Source of the DNA: AP-15 sp963747735
GTDB lineage: Bacteria; Pseudomonadota; Alphaproteobacteria; ATCC43930; CGMCC-115725
DNA: 19,554 nt
Direction: 5' to 3'
NCBI GenBank assembly: GCA_963747735.1
Contig: CAVVGE010000011.1
Span: 1-19,554 of the forward strand
Shown here piece after piece: positions 1 to 7,140 of this stretch. The notes under the pieces are model-generated. The model was not told the DNA's origin and did no database searches. It saw only the letters and a list, made by a program, of their open reading frames with translations. A program made the translations under genes and the position numbers. Position 1 is the first letter of the stretch, and every line of letters starts with the position of its first letter.

Positions 1-1
1 G

Positions 2-157
2 GACACCTATATTGATGAGCCCACCATCCGGGTGGGTGACGGACGCCGGCTCAATCGTAAGCGCAAACCGGCCATCATGTCGCGAGAACGGACGCAGGCT
101 GTCCTTCGGCTGGCGAAGCGGCATGCCCATGATGCAGAAGCCACGATGAAGGAATGA
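2..157 (+). CDS. C-terminal end of an unrecognised protein (5' end outside window)
   Basis: An open frame enters from the left edge and ends at TGA 155-157, giving the last 51 residues of a protein. The tail is strongly basic (RRLNRKRK) and then helical, with many Arg, Lys and His residues (RLAKRHAHDAEATMKE at the end), which would suit a nucleic-acid-binding protein. I recognise no family motif. It points toward the repeat field and the partition genes, so a replication or plasmid-maintenance role is possible but is only a guess from position. The open frame to the edge and the codon use support a real gene; the function is unknown. Confidence 0.5.
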   Translation, partial: DTYIDEPTIRVGDGRRLNRKRKPAIMSRERTQAVLRLAKRHAHDAEATMKE

Positions 158-354
158 GACGTCGACGTGTCCCCCCTCTTGAGACCAATCGCTACACGAC
201 GCCGCGACGAGCTCCCGCGCCCACAGGCTCAGCTGGTCTCCGCTGGTAGCCATAGACAGTTCCCCTCCCCCTATATCTTGTATTCATAATCTTTTGATGA
301 CGGGAATCCCATAGGGCAGTTTTCCTAAAACGCGCGCTGCCAACCTCCGATTTT

Positions 355-733
355 GCCGAAAATGCGCGTGGCCAAAGCCATTCCTCTTCCGAAAAGGTGC
401 GCAGAGCGGGATTGGTGGGGTCGCCGAGCGGCCCGTTCCTTCCGAAATTGCGCGTTCCGACTCTCCTCATCGCAGCTACAAGCGGATGGCTGCGTCGGCG
501 ATGCTCGCGAAAACCAGAGAAGGCTTCATAAAATATGCGTAGTGCCGGCTCGAACGCGAGCCTTCCTGACGGAACCGGGGCCGCCGCCCCTTCCCGACGC
601 GTATTTTCGGAAGCGAGGGCGCATGGATGACAGCGCGGTTATCGGCTGGCGCAAGGAACGGCCGGATTGGGGGCGCCATGGCCCCTCCGCAACGCGCATT
701 TTCGGAAGAACGGCGACGCGCGCATTTTCGGAA
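355..733. repeat. Iteron-like repeat field (TTTTCGGAA / TTCCGAAAA)
   Basis: The 158-886 gap holds no convincing gene but carries at least six copies of a degenerate motif close to GCGCATTTTCGGAA. Copies at about 355-367, 387-402 and 440-453 are in the TTCCGAAAATGCGC orientation. Copies at about 599-612, 694-707 and 720-733 are in the opposite orientation, the last two 26 bp apart. A partial match at 886-897 overlaps the stop codon of the RHH gene. Repeats beside a parA/RHH pair are commonly centromere (parS) or replication-origin sites; that role is inferred. The short ORFs across this gap repeat Arg/Phe-rich peptides and look like by-products of the repeats. Confidence 0.55.
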
Positions 734-886
734 CTGGGATTTGCAGGGATTGGGGCGTCGAGCGCCGCTGGGGCAGCTTCGAGGATTGGTTCGCCGCCCC
801 ACCCTTCCCCGGCGCCGGGCCGCTTCGGCACGCTGGCTTGCTCACGGGGAATCCCGATTGTCCGAAATCCCGAAATCCCGAAAGCA

Positions 887-1303
887 CTATTTTCGGAGTC
901 GCTTGCGCTCATCCTGGATGTCATCGTCGTTGACCTGGAGCCCGTCCTTACGAAGAGCGATCAGGATCTGATTCCTGATCGTAATGCCGGTTTCCGCGTA
1001 GCGGAGGCGCAGCCGCTGCATCACATACTCAGGGACCTTGGTGGAAAGCGACGTCTCCGGAGAGCGGCGTCTCGGTGGAGCGAACCCCCCTTCATCCGGC
1101 CGAGGCGGAAGTGTATCCGGATTGACGACGCGGACTCGCCCCTCCTGAACGCCGCGAACATAAGCGTCGTGGGTTTCAAGTTGGGCCGCGGCGGCAAAAC
1201 GAGGATCATCGGCAGCCACCCGCGGAGGCGCGCTGCTCGGTTGCTTCGGGGGCGGCGACAGATCCGGCGCGTGAAGCTCCGGGCGGCTGTGTCGTGCTGG
1301 CAT
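887..1303 (-). CDS. Ribbon-helix-helix protein, probable ParA partner (centromere-binding)
   Basis: This 138-aa protein begins 8 bp after the parA stop, with AGGT just before its ATG, so the two are almost certainly one operon. Residues 1-80 are Pro/Arg/Ala-rich and probably disordered. Residues about 85-121 fit a ribbon-helix-helix fold: a short strand (SLSTKVP), helix A (EYVMQRLRLRYAETG) and helix B (TIRNQILIALRKDGL). The tail is highly charged. Small RHH proteins such as ParG and omega act as the DNA-binding partner of short ParA ATPases and repress their own operon. The role here rests on that arrangement. Flanking repeats on both sides are candidate binding sites. No full ParB with a KorB-like HTH is present in the window. 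Confidence 0.65.
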   Translation of the reverse strand: MPARHSRPELHAPDLSPPPKQPSSAPPRVAADDPRFAAAAQLETHDAYVRGVQEGRVRVVNPDTLPPRPDEGGFAPPRRRSPETSLSTKVPEYVMQRLRLRYAETGITIRNQILIALRKDGLQVNDDDIQDERKRLRK

Positions 1304-1311
1304 GATGACCT

Positions 1312-1986
1312 TCAGGCTGCTGCAGCTGCGGCTGATCTGGATTGGATCAGCGCCATCATCTCTTCGAATAGCGAAATGAAGTTCTTGGCAGCATTGGATT
1401 CTCGATCATGCAAATGTGGGATGTGAGCGCTGTAGGTCATCTCTTTCCATGCGGCTCGATCGCCGAATGCGGTGGTTAAGACGTGGGCCCCTACCCTCCT
1501 GTATTGGTCTCGAAGGAAGGCTTCGACGCGCGGTCGCACCGCCCCGGCGCTCGTCCGCGCGAGCACGACGCCTCTGGCAATAGTGCGATTACTGATCTCT
1601 GCCGCTTCAACGGCTTGCCGCCAAGTTTCGACCCCGCATTTGAGATCGGTGCCGCTCATCTGTGACGGTACGATAACTAGATCAGCGAGAGCCATGGCTA
1701 CTTGAGTGTCATTCGTGGCAGCACCCATCAGGTCAATAATAACATTGTCATGTCGGATGGCGAGTTCTCGCACCAGAGCGCTCACCCGGCGTTCACTTGT
1801 CGGAACAGCTACCTCGACGTGCTGTAGCTCCGGCACGCGCTGAAAGAATTCGCCCAGCGGCCTATTTGGGTCGAGGTCAAGCGCCGCGACACTGCTTCCG
1901 CGCGCGACGAGCTCAGCGACAGTGCACATGGCCGCTGTGGTTTTGCCGGAACCGCCTTTGACCTGCGCATAGGTGATAATGGCCAT
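1312..1986 (-). CDS. parA: ParA-family partition ATPase
   Basis: A 224-aa cytosolic ATPase with a deviant Walker A motif (KGGSGKTT, signature Lys10 and catalytic Lys15), a Walker A' region (LDLDPNRPLG near residue 42) and a Walker B-like strand (NVIIDLMG). In this family, nucleoid-bound ATPase gradients move plasmids or cargo to daughter cells. It lacks the N-terminal HTH extension of type Ia ParAs, so it resembles the short type Ib or MinD/ParA-like class that pairs with small RHH proteins, as here. The start at 1986 is chosen because the fold begins at MAIITYAQ. An in-frame ATG at 2076 would add 30 residues read through the upstream repeats. Repeat-rich DNA upstream probably contains its promoter and operator. 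Confidence 0.85.
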   Translation of the reverse strand: MAIITYAQVKGGSGKTTAAMCTVAELVARGSSVAALDLDPNRPLGEFFQRVPELQHVEVAVPTSERRVSALVRELAIRHDNVIIDLMGAATNDTQVAMALADLVIVPSQMSGTDLKCGVETWRQAVEAAEISNRTIARGVVLARTSAGAVRPRVEAFLRDQYRRVGAHVLTTAFGDRAAWKEMTYSAHIPHLHDRESNAAKNFISLFEEMMALIQSRSAAAAAA

Positions 1987-2012
1987 ACGTAAGTACCCCC
2001 ACCCAAGTCCGA

Positions 2013-2506
2013 ACGTGAAATCCCGATTTCGGGTCATCGGGTAATCAGGGTACCTGGAAACCCCGGTTTCGGGCAAGTCTCTGAGGTTGGGACCGGTCGA
2101 GCCCCGCTCATTTCTCGGAAAGGGCCCGGCTTCCCGCCCCCAAAGAGCGAGCGGGCAGCCAAAACGCTTTTCCCGGTCTCGGGAAAGCAGGAAAGCAGGT
2201 AAGCTGGAGACCGGGAAAGCGGGGAAACAGGAAAGCTTGGAACTCTAGCGGTTTCGAGTGGACCTCAAGCTGGGCGATAGCTCCGCTCTGAAGGAGCTGA
2301 TACCGCGAGGAATGGGCCGTCCCTGGAACGTCGGGCACTCCTGAAATCGGGAAACACGGAGAGACCCGAGAGACCGCGATCGGGTGTAGCTGTTGGAACA
2401 CCAGGGTAGGACCGCGCAATTTGGACAGGGCTTCGGCAGCTCGGGCGCACGTAAGGTCGTGAAAGCCCGTTATCGGGGAACCACGAAAGCGGGAAAACGG
2501 GAAAGC
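2013..2506. repeat. GGGAAAGC / CCCG-TT-CGGG repeat field upstream of parA
   Basis: Between the recombinase and parA no gene is convincing, but the DNA is full of short repeats. CGGGAAAGC occurs at 2180-2188, 2212-2220 and 2498-2506. GGAAAGC variants occur at 2190-2196 and 2230-2236, and a GGGAAAAC variant lies at about 2491-2498. Small dyads CCCGA-TT-TCGGG (about 2031-2042) and CCCCGGTTTCGGG (about 2061-2073) lie nearest parA. An imperfect inverted repeat, GCTTTTCCCG / CGGGAAAGC, spans about 2166-2188. Directly upstream of a parA/RHH operon, such arrays commonly serve as operator and partition site. The 91- and 155-aa ORFs here have repetitive low-complexity translations and are rejected. Confidence 0.6.
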
Positions 2507-2561
2507 ACGGCTTCTGGATCCTAAAGTTTCGCGGTGGCAAGCAATCGGGGCAGGGTAGGGG

Positions 2562-3740
2562 CTACAGCACTCCATTAAGCGCGTTGTCTTCGAACAGATC
2601 GCCTTCTTCGATGTAAGCGGCGAGCGTTGCGTAGCTGCGATGCCGTCCGAGTTGTTTCAGTTGCGCGGGATGGACGCGCCGATCTTTCGCGGTGTTCATC
2701 GCTCCGCGCTTCAGGCTATGACCGCCGAGGGCTTGGCCATCGAAGCCGGCAGCCGTGCCCCGGGCCTGGACGATCCGGGCGACGGTACGAGGATCGATCG
2801 CCTGGTGGCCGACGACGTAGATCGGCGTCCAGCTCGGAGTCGGGTTCTGCGGCCGCGGCGTTGTCCATATTCTCCGGAAGACCGGCCCCTGAGCGATGCC
2901 GGCGGCATCGCACCAGCGTTTGAGCGCCCGCACCGGGCAGAGCGCACTCGTTCCGTAGGGAATGCCGACCTGAACCCCTTTGCTTTCGCGGTCGCCCTTG
3001 GAAAATGGGAGCGCGATGCGGAGCCCATGCTCACTCTCCTCAAGATCCGCGACCTCGATGCGCGCGAGCTCTGATCGGCGAAACGCGCCGGCAAAACCCA
3101 ACAATAACAGCGCGCGGTCGCGCAGCCCAGGTAGGTCATCCTCGATCGGCGAGACGATCTCGCGGAGGATCGCGATCTTCGCCGCAAGCTTCGGCTTCGG
3201 GCCTTGGCCCGCCTGCCTGGCGAGCCTGTCCAAGCCTGCGAGGGTCTCGGTGACGCGCGCGGTCGTAGTGGGGGAGGGACACCCGGCGATATAATGGAGG
3301 TAACCGATGCTCGCGAGCCTTAACCTTAGCGTGTTAGCCGAGAGCGGCTTTTCTGGCGGTGGCGGATAGCGCTGGGCGGCTACAAAGGCAGCGACGTCTG
3401 TGGGCCGGGCGGGAAGGGGGGTCAGCGCGTGCCGAGCGCACCAAGAGCACCAGGCGCGTACGCCCGCGCGGTAGGCACGCCGCGTGTTGTCCGCTTTGGC
3501 GCGGCGCGCGAGGACGTCAGCGATCTGCTGCGCTGTCGCCAGAGTGCCGTCGCCTTCAGGGATCTCGCCGTCGACGGCGAGATCAAACCACGCTCGTACA
3601 TGGGAAGGGGATGCGCCAATCGGTGCTGAATCGGGTGAGACGGTTGCGGGAAGAGCGGTGCCGGCCGCACTCGTCCCGCGAGGGCGATCGGAGGGGCCCG
3701 GCGGGTAGGGAGCGCCGGAAAGGGGGAAGCGGTCACTCAT
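2562..3740 (-). CDS. Tyrosine-type site-specific recombinase/integrase
   Basis: This 392-aa protein has the two-domain layout of tyrosine recombinases. A Pro-rich N-terminal extension is followed by a SAM-like core-binding domain at about residues 65-175 (TRRAYRAGVRAWCSWC) and a catalytic domain from about residue 185. Catalytic positions visible are Arg221 (GAFRRSEL), a Lys in the beta-hairpin segment (FSKGDR), His341 in GHSLKRG, His367 in LGRHRS and nucleophile Tyr376 in AAYIEEGD, nine residues after His367 as in XerD. The second arginine position (H-x-x-R) is Lys344, with Arg345 next to it. I recall similar HSLKRG forms in alphaproteobacterial plasmid recombinases, so this may be a subfamily trait. 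It could integrate the element or resolve multimers. It is read away from the dyad-rich 3741-4172 region. Confidence 0.85.
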   Translation of the reverse strand: MSDRFPLSGAPYPPGPSDRPRGTSAAGTALPATVSPDSAPIGASPSHVRAWFDLAVDGEIPEGDGTLATAQQIADVLARRAKADNTRRAYRAGVRAWCSWCARHALTPLPARPTDVAAFVAAQRYPPPPEKPLSANTLRLRLASIGYLHYIAGCPSPTTTARVTETLAGLDRLARQAGQGPKPKLAAKIAILREIVSPIEDDLPGLRDRALLLLGFAGAFRRSELARIEVADLEESEHGLRIALPFSKGDRESKGVQVGIPYGTSALCPVRALKRWCDAAGIAQGPVFRRIWTTPRPQNPTPSWTPIYVVGHQAIDPRTVARIVQARGTAAGFDGQALGGHSLKRGAMNTAKDRRVHPAQLKQLGRHRSYATLAAYIEEGDLFEDNALNGVL

Positions 3741-3914
3741 TGCGGGTCGAGAGACGCGATTCGTCTTGGCTGACGGCCCGGCCTTTTCTGCACCACGCGC
3801 GGGGATAATGCGTCAACGGCCATCAGAGCGCATTGGGCGACCTCAATGAGGGGCAGCTTGGGGCTCCTATCGTTCGGGTGATGCGACGAGTCGGACGCAA
3901 ATGTACCGTAAGAC

Positions 3915-3948
3915 CATATGCCCGACAACTGCAATTATCGGACATATG
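3915..3948. promoter_or_regulatory. Imperfect inverted repeat upstream of the recombinase (candidate operator or core recombination site)
   Basis: Arms CATATGCCCGA (3915-3925) and TCGGACATATG (3938-3948) match as inverted repeats with one mismatch across 11 bp, separated by a 12-bp AT-rich spacer. Two roughly 11-bp arms around a short spacer is the geometry of a tyrosine-recombinase core site, but it also fits a dimeric repressor operator. It lies about 175 bp upstream of the recombinase start. On the minus strand a weak promoter-like pair (TTGCAG, then TACGGT about 18 bp on) overlaps it. Which role applies cannot be decided here. Confidence 0.45.
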
Positions 3949-3982
3949 AAACGTCGGTTCGGCCGTGGCAAATAACCTCGGC

Positions 3983-4020
3983 CTTATTGTACGGATCAGG
4001 CCAATAAGCGTAAATTTACG
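3983..4020 (+). promoter_or_regulatory. Dyads and promoter-like sequence ahead of the DUF1612-like gene
   Basis: An inverted repeat CTTATTG (3983-3989) / CAATAAG (4002-4008) is followed at once by a perfect 12-bp palindrome, CGTAAATTTACG (4009-4020). A plausible -35 (TTGTAC) and -10 (TAAATT) separated by 18 bp overlap both dyads. This AT-rich patch stands out in GC-rich surroundings and suggests a repressor-controlled promoter reading to the right. Confidence 0.4.
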
Positions 4021-4022
4021 TC

Positions 4023-4169
4023 ATGAAGCTACGCCGCATCGCCCCCGTTTTCGCCGGTCCAGCGCGCGCCGGCCACGGCGCCGGTCGCAGCTTTGCGTCA
4101 GCCGAATCGCTCGCGCACGGACGTTCACCGGCCGGCCGGCCGGCAGGGCGTTTCGCGTCGCTCGGTTAG
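4023..4169 (+). CDS. Possible 48-codon upstream ORF, in frame with the next gene
   Basis: ATG at 4023 follows the 12-bp palindrome and opens a 48-codon frame ending at TAG 4167-4169. The next gene starts at 4173 in the same frame, one codon later. The peptide is Arg/Gly/Ala-rich with no recognised motif. It could be a short leader peptide, an N-terminal extension cut off by a nonsense codon, or chance. The next gene has no strong ribosome-binding site, which makes coupling to this ORF conceivable. Confidence 0.25.
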   Translation: MKLRRIAPVFAGPARAGHGAGRSFASAESLAHGRSPAGRPAGRFASLG

Positions 4170-4172
4170 CCG

Positions 4173-5405
4173 ATGGCGGACTTCTCGGCAGCGGCCTCCG
4201 CCCGTCCGTTACCGGCGCCCTCGCACAACCCGCTTGACCGCTTCGGCGAGATCGCGGGCGCGCTCGAACGGGCCGCCGCCGCGATCGCTAAGCTTGATGC
4301 GCTGCTCGCCGGCCATCCGCTAACCCCGGCCTGGTTGTGGCGCAGCCGGCTCGAAGCCGTGCGCCGCCAGGCCGCCGCCGATGGCCTGTCGATCGACCCC
4401 TGGCACCTTGCCGCAATCATCGAGGGCGTCCGGTTCCGCATGGACCGCGGCCGCGCGATCATAGATCGCGGTGCGATCTTCGAGGCGGCGCGCCATGCGC
4501 TCTCGCTGTGGCGCTGGTTCGCGCGGCCCGACGAGGCCCAGCTGCAGGCGATCGAGCGCGCCGCCGTCGTGCTGGGGGCGAACGAATCGGCATCGCCCTT
4601 GATCGCCGCGGCCCTCGGCGCGCGCGCTTGGCTCGATCGGCACGACTGGTGTGCCCAGAACGACGTACGACCGGCGCTGCGCGCAGCGCTGGCGCAGTAT
4701 TGGGAACGCCGCGGGTTGGTGCATGCTGCCGCGCCGCTGCTGAGCGGTGCGCGCGCGTTCCGCGGCGACGCGCCGAAGCCAATCGAGGATTGGGTTGCGG
4801 CATTCCTCAACTCGCTCGCCGAGGAGGCGGAAGCCGGCATCGCGCTGTTGCGACTGTTGGAGCAAGAATGGTTCGCCGCACGCTCGGCCGTGCACGACCG
4901 CCGGCGCGATTCGCATGCCGCGGCCGCGGTCGACGCGATGGCGGCGGCGCCCGTCCTCTCCGCTACCACGCTCGCCCGCGGCCTCGGGATCTCAGTCAAG
5001 AATGCCGCGGCATTGCTCGACAGCTTTGTCGCGCGCGGCATCGCGATCGAGGTCACGCATCGCTCGAAACGCCGCCTCTTTGGCCTCAAGCATCTGGCGC
5101 CGCTGCGCGAGGAAGCCCTGCCTCCGCGCCGCGCCCGCCGCGGGGCAGGATCTATCCGGCGCGGCGACGCGGCACGCTGGCCGGCCATCGGGCTCCCTGA
5201 CCTGGAGTACAGCGACGCCGGTGATGCAGCGACGCCGCTGCGCCGGCAGCTAGTGCTGTCGCCGTTGGAGAGAAAAGAATTCGAATTGACCGGCCTCGAT
5301 GACTGGATGCGGGAGGCGGATCAGGTAATCCGCCGCTCGCAAGCGATCCTTGACCGGCTCGCACAGCCGGCGCTACCACCGCTGGCGCGACCGAACACCA
5401 CTTAA
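4173..5405 (+). CDS. DUF1612-like, HTH-containing plasmid protein (RHE_PE00001-like)
   Basis: A 410-aa, mostly helical, Ala/Arg-rich protein. The N-terminal half (residues about 15-215) has the look of the DUF1612/RHE_PE00001 family found on rhizobial and other alphaproteobacterial plasmids: LARLD-type helix, HPLTPAWLWRSRLEAVR, then DPWHLAAIIEGVRFRM. Around residues 245-300 there is a winged-helix-like segment (SATTLARGLGISVKNAAALLDSFVARGI, given here as two parts: SATTLARGLGIS and VKNAAALLDSFVARGI) followed by HRSKRRLFGLKHL. A basic linker (RRARRG) precedes a C-terminal helix. No enzymatic motif is visible. Its function is not established; DNA binding is inferred from the HTH. The family assignment is from memory of its sequence style. 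The start is fixed because an in-frame TAG lies at 4167. Confidence 0.6.
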   Translation: MADFSAAASARPLPAPSHNPLDRFGEIAGALERAAAAIAKLDALLAGHPLTPAWLWRSRLEAVRRQAAADGLSIDPWHLAAIIEGVRFRMDRGRAIIDRGAIFEAARHALSLWRWFARPDEAQLQAIERAAVVLGANESASPLIAAALGARAWLDRHDWCAQNDVRPALRAALAQYWERRGLVHAAAPLLSGARAFRGDAPKPIEDWVAAFLNSLAEEAEAGIALLRLLEQEWFAARSAVHDRRRDSHAAAAVDAMAAAPVLSATTLARGLGISVKNAAALLDSFVARGIAIEVTHRSKRRLFGLKHLAPLREEALPPRRARRGAGSIRRGDAARWPAIGLPDLEYSDAGDAATPLRRQLVLSPLERKEFELTGLDDWMREADQVIRRSQAILDRLAQPALPPLARPNTT

Positions 5406-5873
5406 GGCCGCTAAGAATCTCGGCACGGTGTCGGACGTCCGAATGCGACGACCGCGCCGCGCGCCGCCTGCCGGCCCGCGTCACGAAAATCTCAGCGATG
5501 AGCCAACACCTTGGCATGGGCAGCATTCCGGGGCGGACCAGCACGCGAAGTGCTTGGCGCACAATTCACCGAGTGCCGCCATCAGCGCTGGCTGGCTACT
5601 GCGCGCTCCAGTGACGATGAACTCGTCGCGCGTGCCGCGGTGGCCGAATGTGGTCGCACACCGCGATCATCGCGCCCTCCATATATTTCAAAAGACGAGG
5701 ATGGGCGCTCCGCGCCCGGGCGGGGCGGGTCGCCGCGCTAGTGACACGGCCTCGGGTCCTGCTCACCAGCCGGTCTTGCTGACTCTGATCGAGCCGTTGC
5801 CGATCGGCCGCGGCCGATCGCGTTCGGCGCCCGCAACGGGTACGACAGCGGTGATTGAACTGGGCCCATAATT
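5406..5873. other. Gene-less stretch, no recognisable content
   Basis: About 470 bp separate two convergent genes. The overlapping ORFs at 5350-5871 and 5511-5741 have low-complexity Arg/Pro/Ala-rich translations with no family resemblance and no good ribosome-binding site. I looked for the missing C-terminal part of the truncated CoA-transferase in the minus strand and did not find it. A small hairpin lies at 5703-5717. Confidence 0.5.
5703..5717 (-). terminator. Weak terminator-like hairpin after the truncated CoA-transferase
   Basis: A perfect 6-bp stem, GGGCGC / GCGCCC with a 3-nt loop, is followed on the minus strand by ATCCTCGTCTTTTG. The T-run sits about 8 nt beyond the stem, so this is a poor intrinsic terminator. 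It would end the minus-strand lyase/CoA-transferase transcript. Confidence 0.3.
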
Positions 5874-6143
5874 CTACGGCACCACATCTGCACTCACCGC
5901 CTGCCCTTGCTTGCGCTTAAGGTCGACCGCAAGGCTGCGCTTGTTGCGCCTGAAGGCAAAGAAGAAACCGGCGCCCGAACCTGCAAAGTCCACGCGTGTG
6001 TCACTATTGGGCATCGGCTCGATCTCGACCACGTCGGCGCCCAGCTCGGTGAAGATGAGCGCGGCAGTCGGCCCCATGACTGTATGGCTGAACTCCAGGA
6101 CCTTGATGCCGGCGAGCGGCGTCGCCAGCGGTGGGTCCGCCAT
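5874..6143 (-). pseudogene. Truncated CaiB/BaiF family III CoA-transferase (N-terminal fragment)
   Basis: The 89-aa product is a clear N-terminus of a family III CoA-transferase: PLAGIKVLEFSHTVMGPTAA, then LGADVVEIEP and the RRNKRSLAVDLK segment. It stops after about 85 aligned residues, whereas family members run about 380-440. The catalytic-Asp region and the rest of the CoA-binding fold are missing and are not found in another frame downstream, so it cannot be active alone. Its ATG overlaps the stop of the upstream lyase gene (TGATG), which shows that the intact ancestor was translationally coupled to it. The break point probably marks a deletion or recombination junction near 5874-5890. 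Confidence 0.8.
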
Positions 6144-7105
6144 CAGGCCGCGGCCCGGCGGCGGAAAGCGTCGAGGCTGCCGGCGTGGATTAGCTCACCG
6201 GGCAGCTGGTGGCCAACGATGTCCTCGGCCATACGCCCGACCTCGATCAGCGCGTCGAGATCGACGCCGGTGTCGATCCCCATCTCCTCGCAGAGCAGCA
6301 CCAGCTCCTCGGTGCAGATATTGCCGGCGGCTTTGGGCTGACCGGCAAACGGACAGCCGCCGAGGCCGCCGACCGTCGAATCGAACTGCGTCACGCCCAT
6401 CCTGAGCCCGGCATGGGCGTTGGCGACCGCCAGCCCGCGCGTATCGTGCAAATGCAGCGCGATCGGCATGTCCGGCCAGCGGCTGCGCACGTCGCCGAGC
6501 ACGCGCTCGATCCGCATCGGCGTCGCCCAGCCCATCGTGTCGGCGAGCGAGAAATACTTGATGTCGGCTCCGGCCTCCTCGGCGATCGCCAACCCGTCCT
6601 CCAGCGTCGAGACCACCTGGGCCGGCGCGATGTCGCCCTGGTAGTTGCAGCCGAACGCCGCCATGACGCCGATGCGCGGCACATCGACGCCGCTTTCGAG
6701 ATGCAGCGCGGTCTGCTTTCTCATCGCCGCGACATTCTCGGCGTGGCTGCGGTGCAGATTCTTCTGGGTGAAGCCTTCTGACGCGGTCAGCGAGATCGCG
6801 CCGGTGATCGTCAGCTTGTTACGGAAGACGAGCGCCCGGTTGAGCCCCGCGGCGTTAAACCACAGCCCGGTATAGGTCACGCCCTCTTTCGGAGTGAAGC
6901 CGGCGACGACATCCTCGGCATCCGCCCAGCCGGGGACGATCTTCGGGCTGACAAACGAGGCGGCTTGGATGTGGTGCAGGCCGGTCTCGGCGAGCGCCTC
7001 GATCAGCCTGATCTTGTCGGCGGTGCTGATCGGGCCGGGCTCGATCTGAAAGCCCTCGCGCGGGCCCTCCTCGTGGATGTCAACGCATTTCGGGAGGTCG
7101 GTCAT
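6143..7105 (-). CDS. mvaB: Hydroxymethylglutaryl-CoA lyase-like enzyme
   Basis: A 320-aa TIM-barrel lyase of the HMGL-like family, usual length about 300. Family enzymes cleave HMG-CoA to acetyl-CoA and acetoacetate, or cleave related 3-hydroxyacyl-CoAs. Visible elements are Arg16 in EEGPREGFQ, Asp189 in SLADTMG, metal-ligand histidines His218 and His220 in LHLHDTRG, the Cys251 signature VGGLGGCPF and Asn262 in AAGNICTEE. The metal-ligand aspartate that normally follows the first arginine (PRDG) is Glu17 here. AAGGCAGG lies just upstream of the ATG at 7105. It overlaps the truncated CoA-transferase by one base. CoA-transferase neighbours imply that its substrate is a CoA thioester formed by CoA transfer. 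True HMG-CoA specificity is not certain. Confidence 0.85.
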   Translation of the reverse strand: MTDLPKCVDIHEEGPREGFQIEPGPISTADKIRLIEALAETGLHHIQAASFVSPKIVPGWADAEDVVAGFTPKEGVTYTGLWFNAAGLNRALVFRNKLTITGAISLTASEGFTQKNLHRSHAENVAAMRKQTALHLESGVDVPRIGVMAAFGCNYQGDIAPAQVVSTLEDGLAIAEEAGADIKYFSLADTMGWATPMRIERVLGDVRSRWPDMPIALHLHDTRGLAVANAHAGLRMGVTQFDSTVGGLGGCPFAGQPKAAGNICTEELVLLCEEMGIDTGVDLDALIEVGRMAEDIVGHQLPGELIHAGSLDAFRRRAAA

Positions 7106-7140
7106 GGGCTGCCTGCCTTGTTGGACCGCGGACGATATCG

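Noticed and set aside
353..1426. 357-aa plus-strand ORF
   Set aside because: It runs antisense over the RHH gene, whose fold and operon position are convincing. Its translation is low-complexity Arg/Pro/Ala-rich and its first part is repeat-derived.
2013..2510. CRISPR array
   Set aside because: Repeats are only 7-9 bp, irregularly spaced and variable, with no unique spacers of constant length and no cas genes nearby.
2108..2575. 155-aa and 91-aa minus-strand ORFs upstream of parA
   Set aside because: They translate the GGGAAAGC repeat field into repetitive FPVFP/FSRF-type peptides, have no ribosome-binding site and match no family.
4166..5188. 340-aa minus-strand ORF opposite the DUF1612-like gene
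   Set aside because: Ser/Arg/Ala-rich antisense shadow of a GC-rich gene. The plus-strand frame has a recognisable domain layout.
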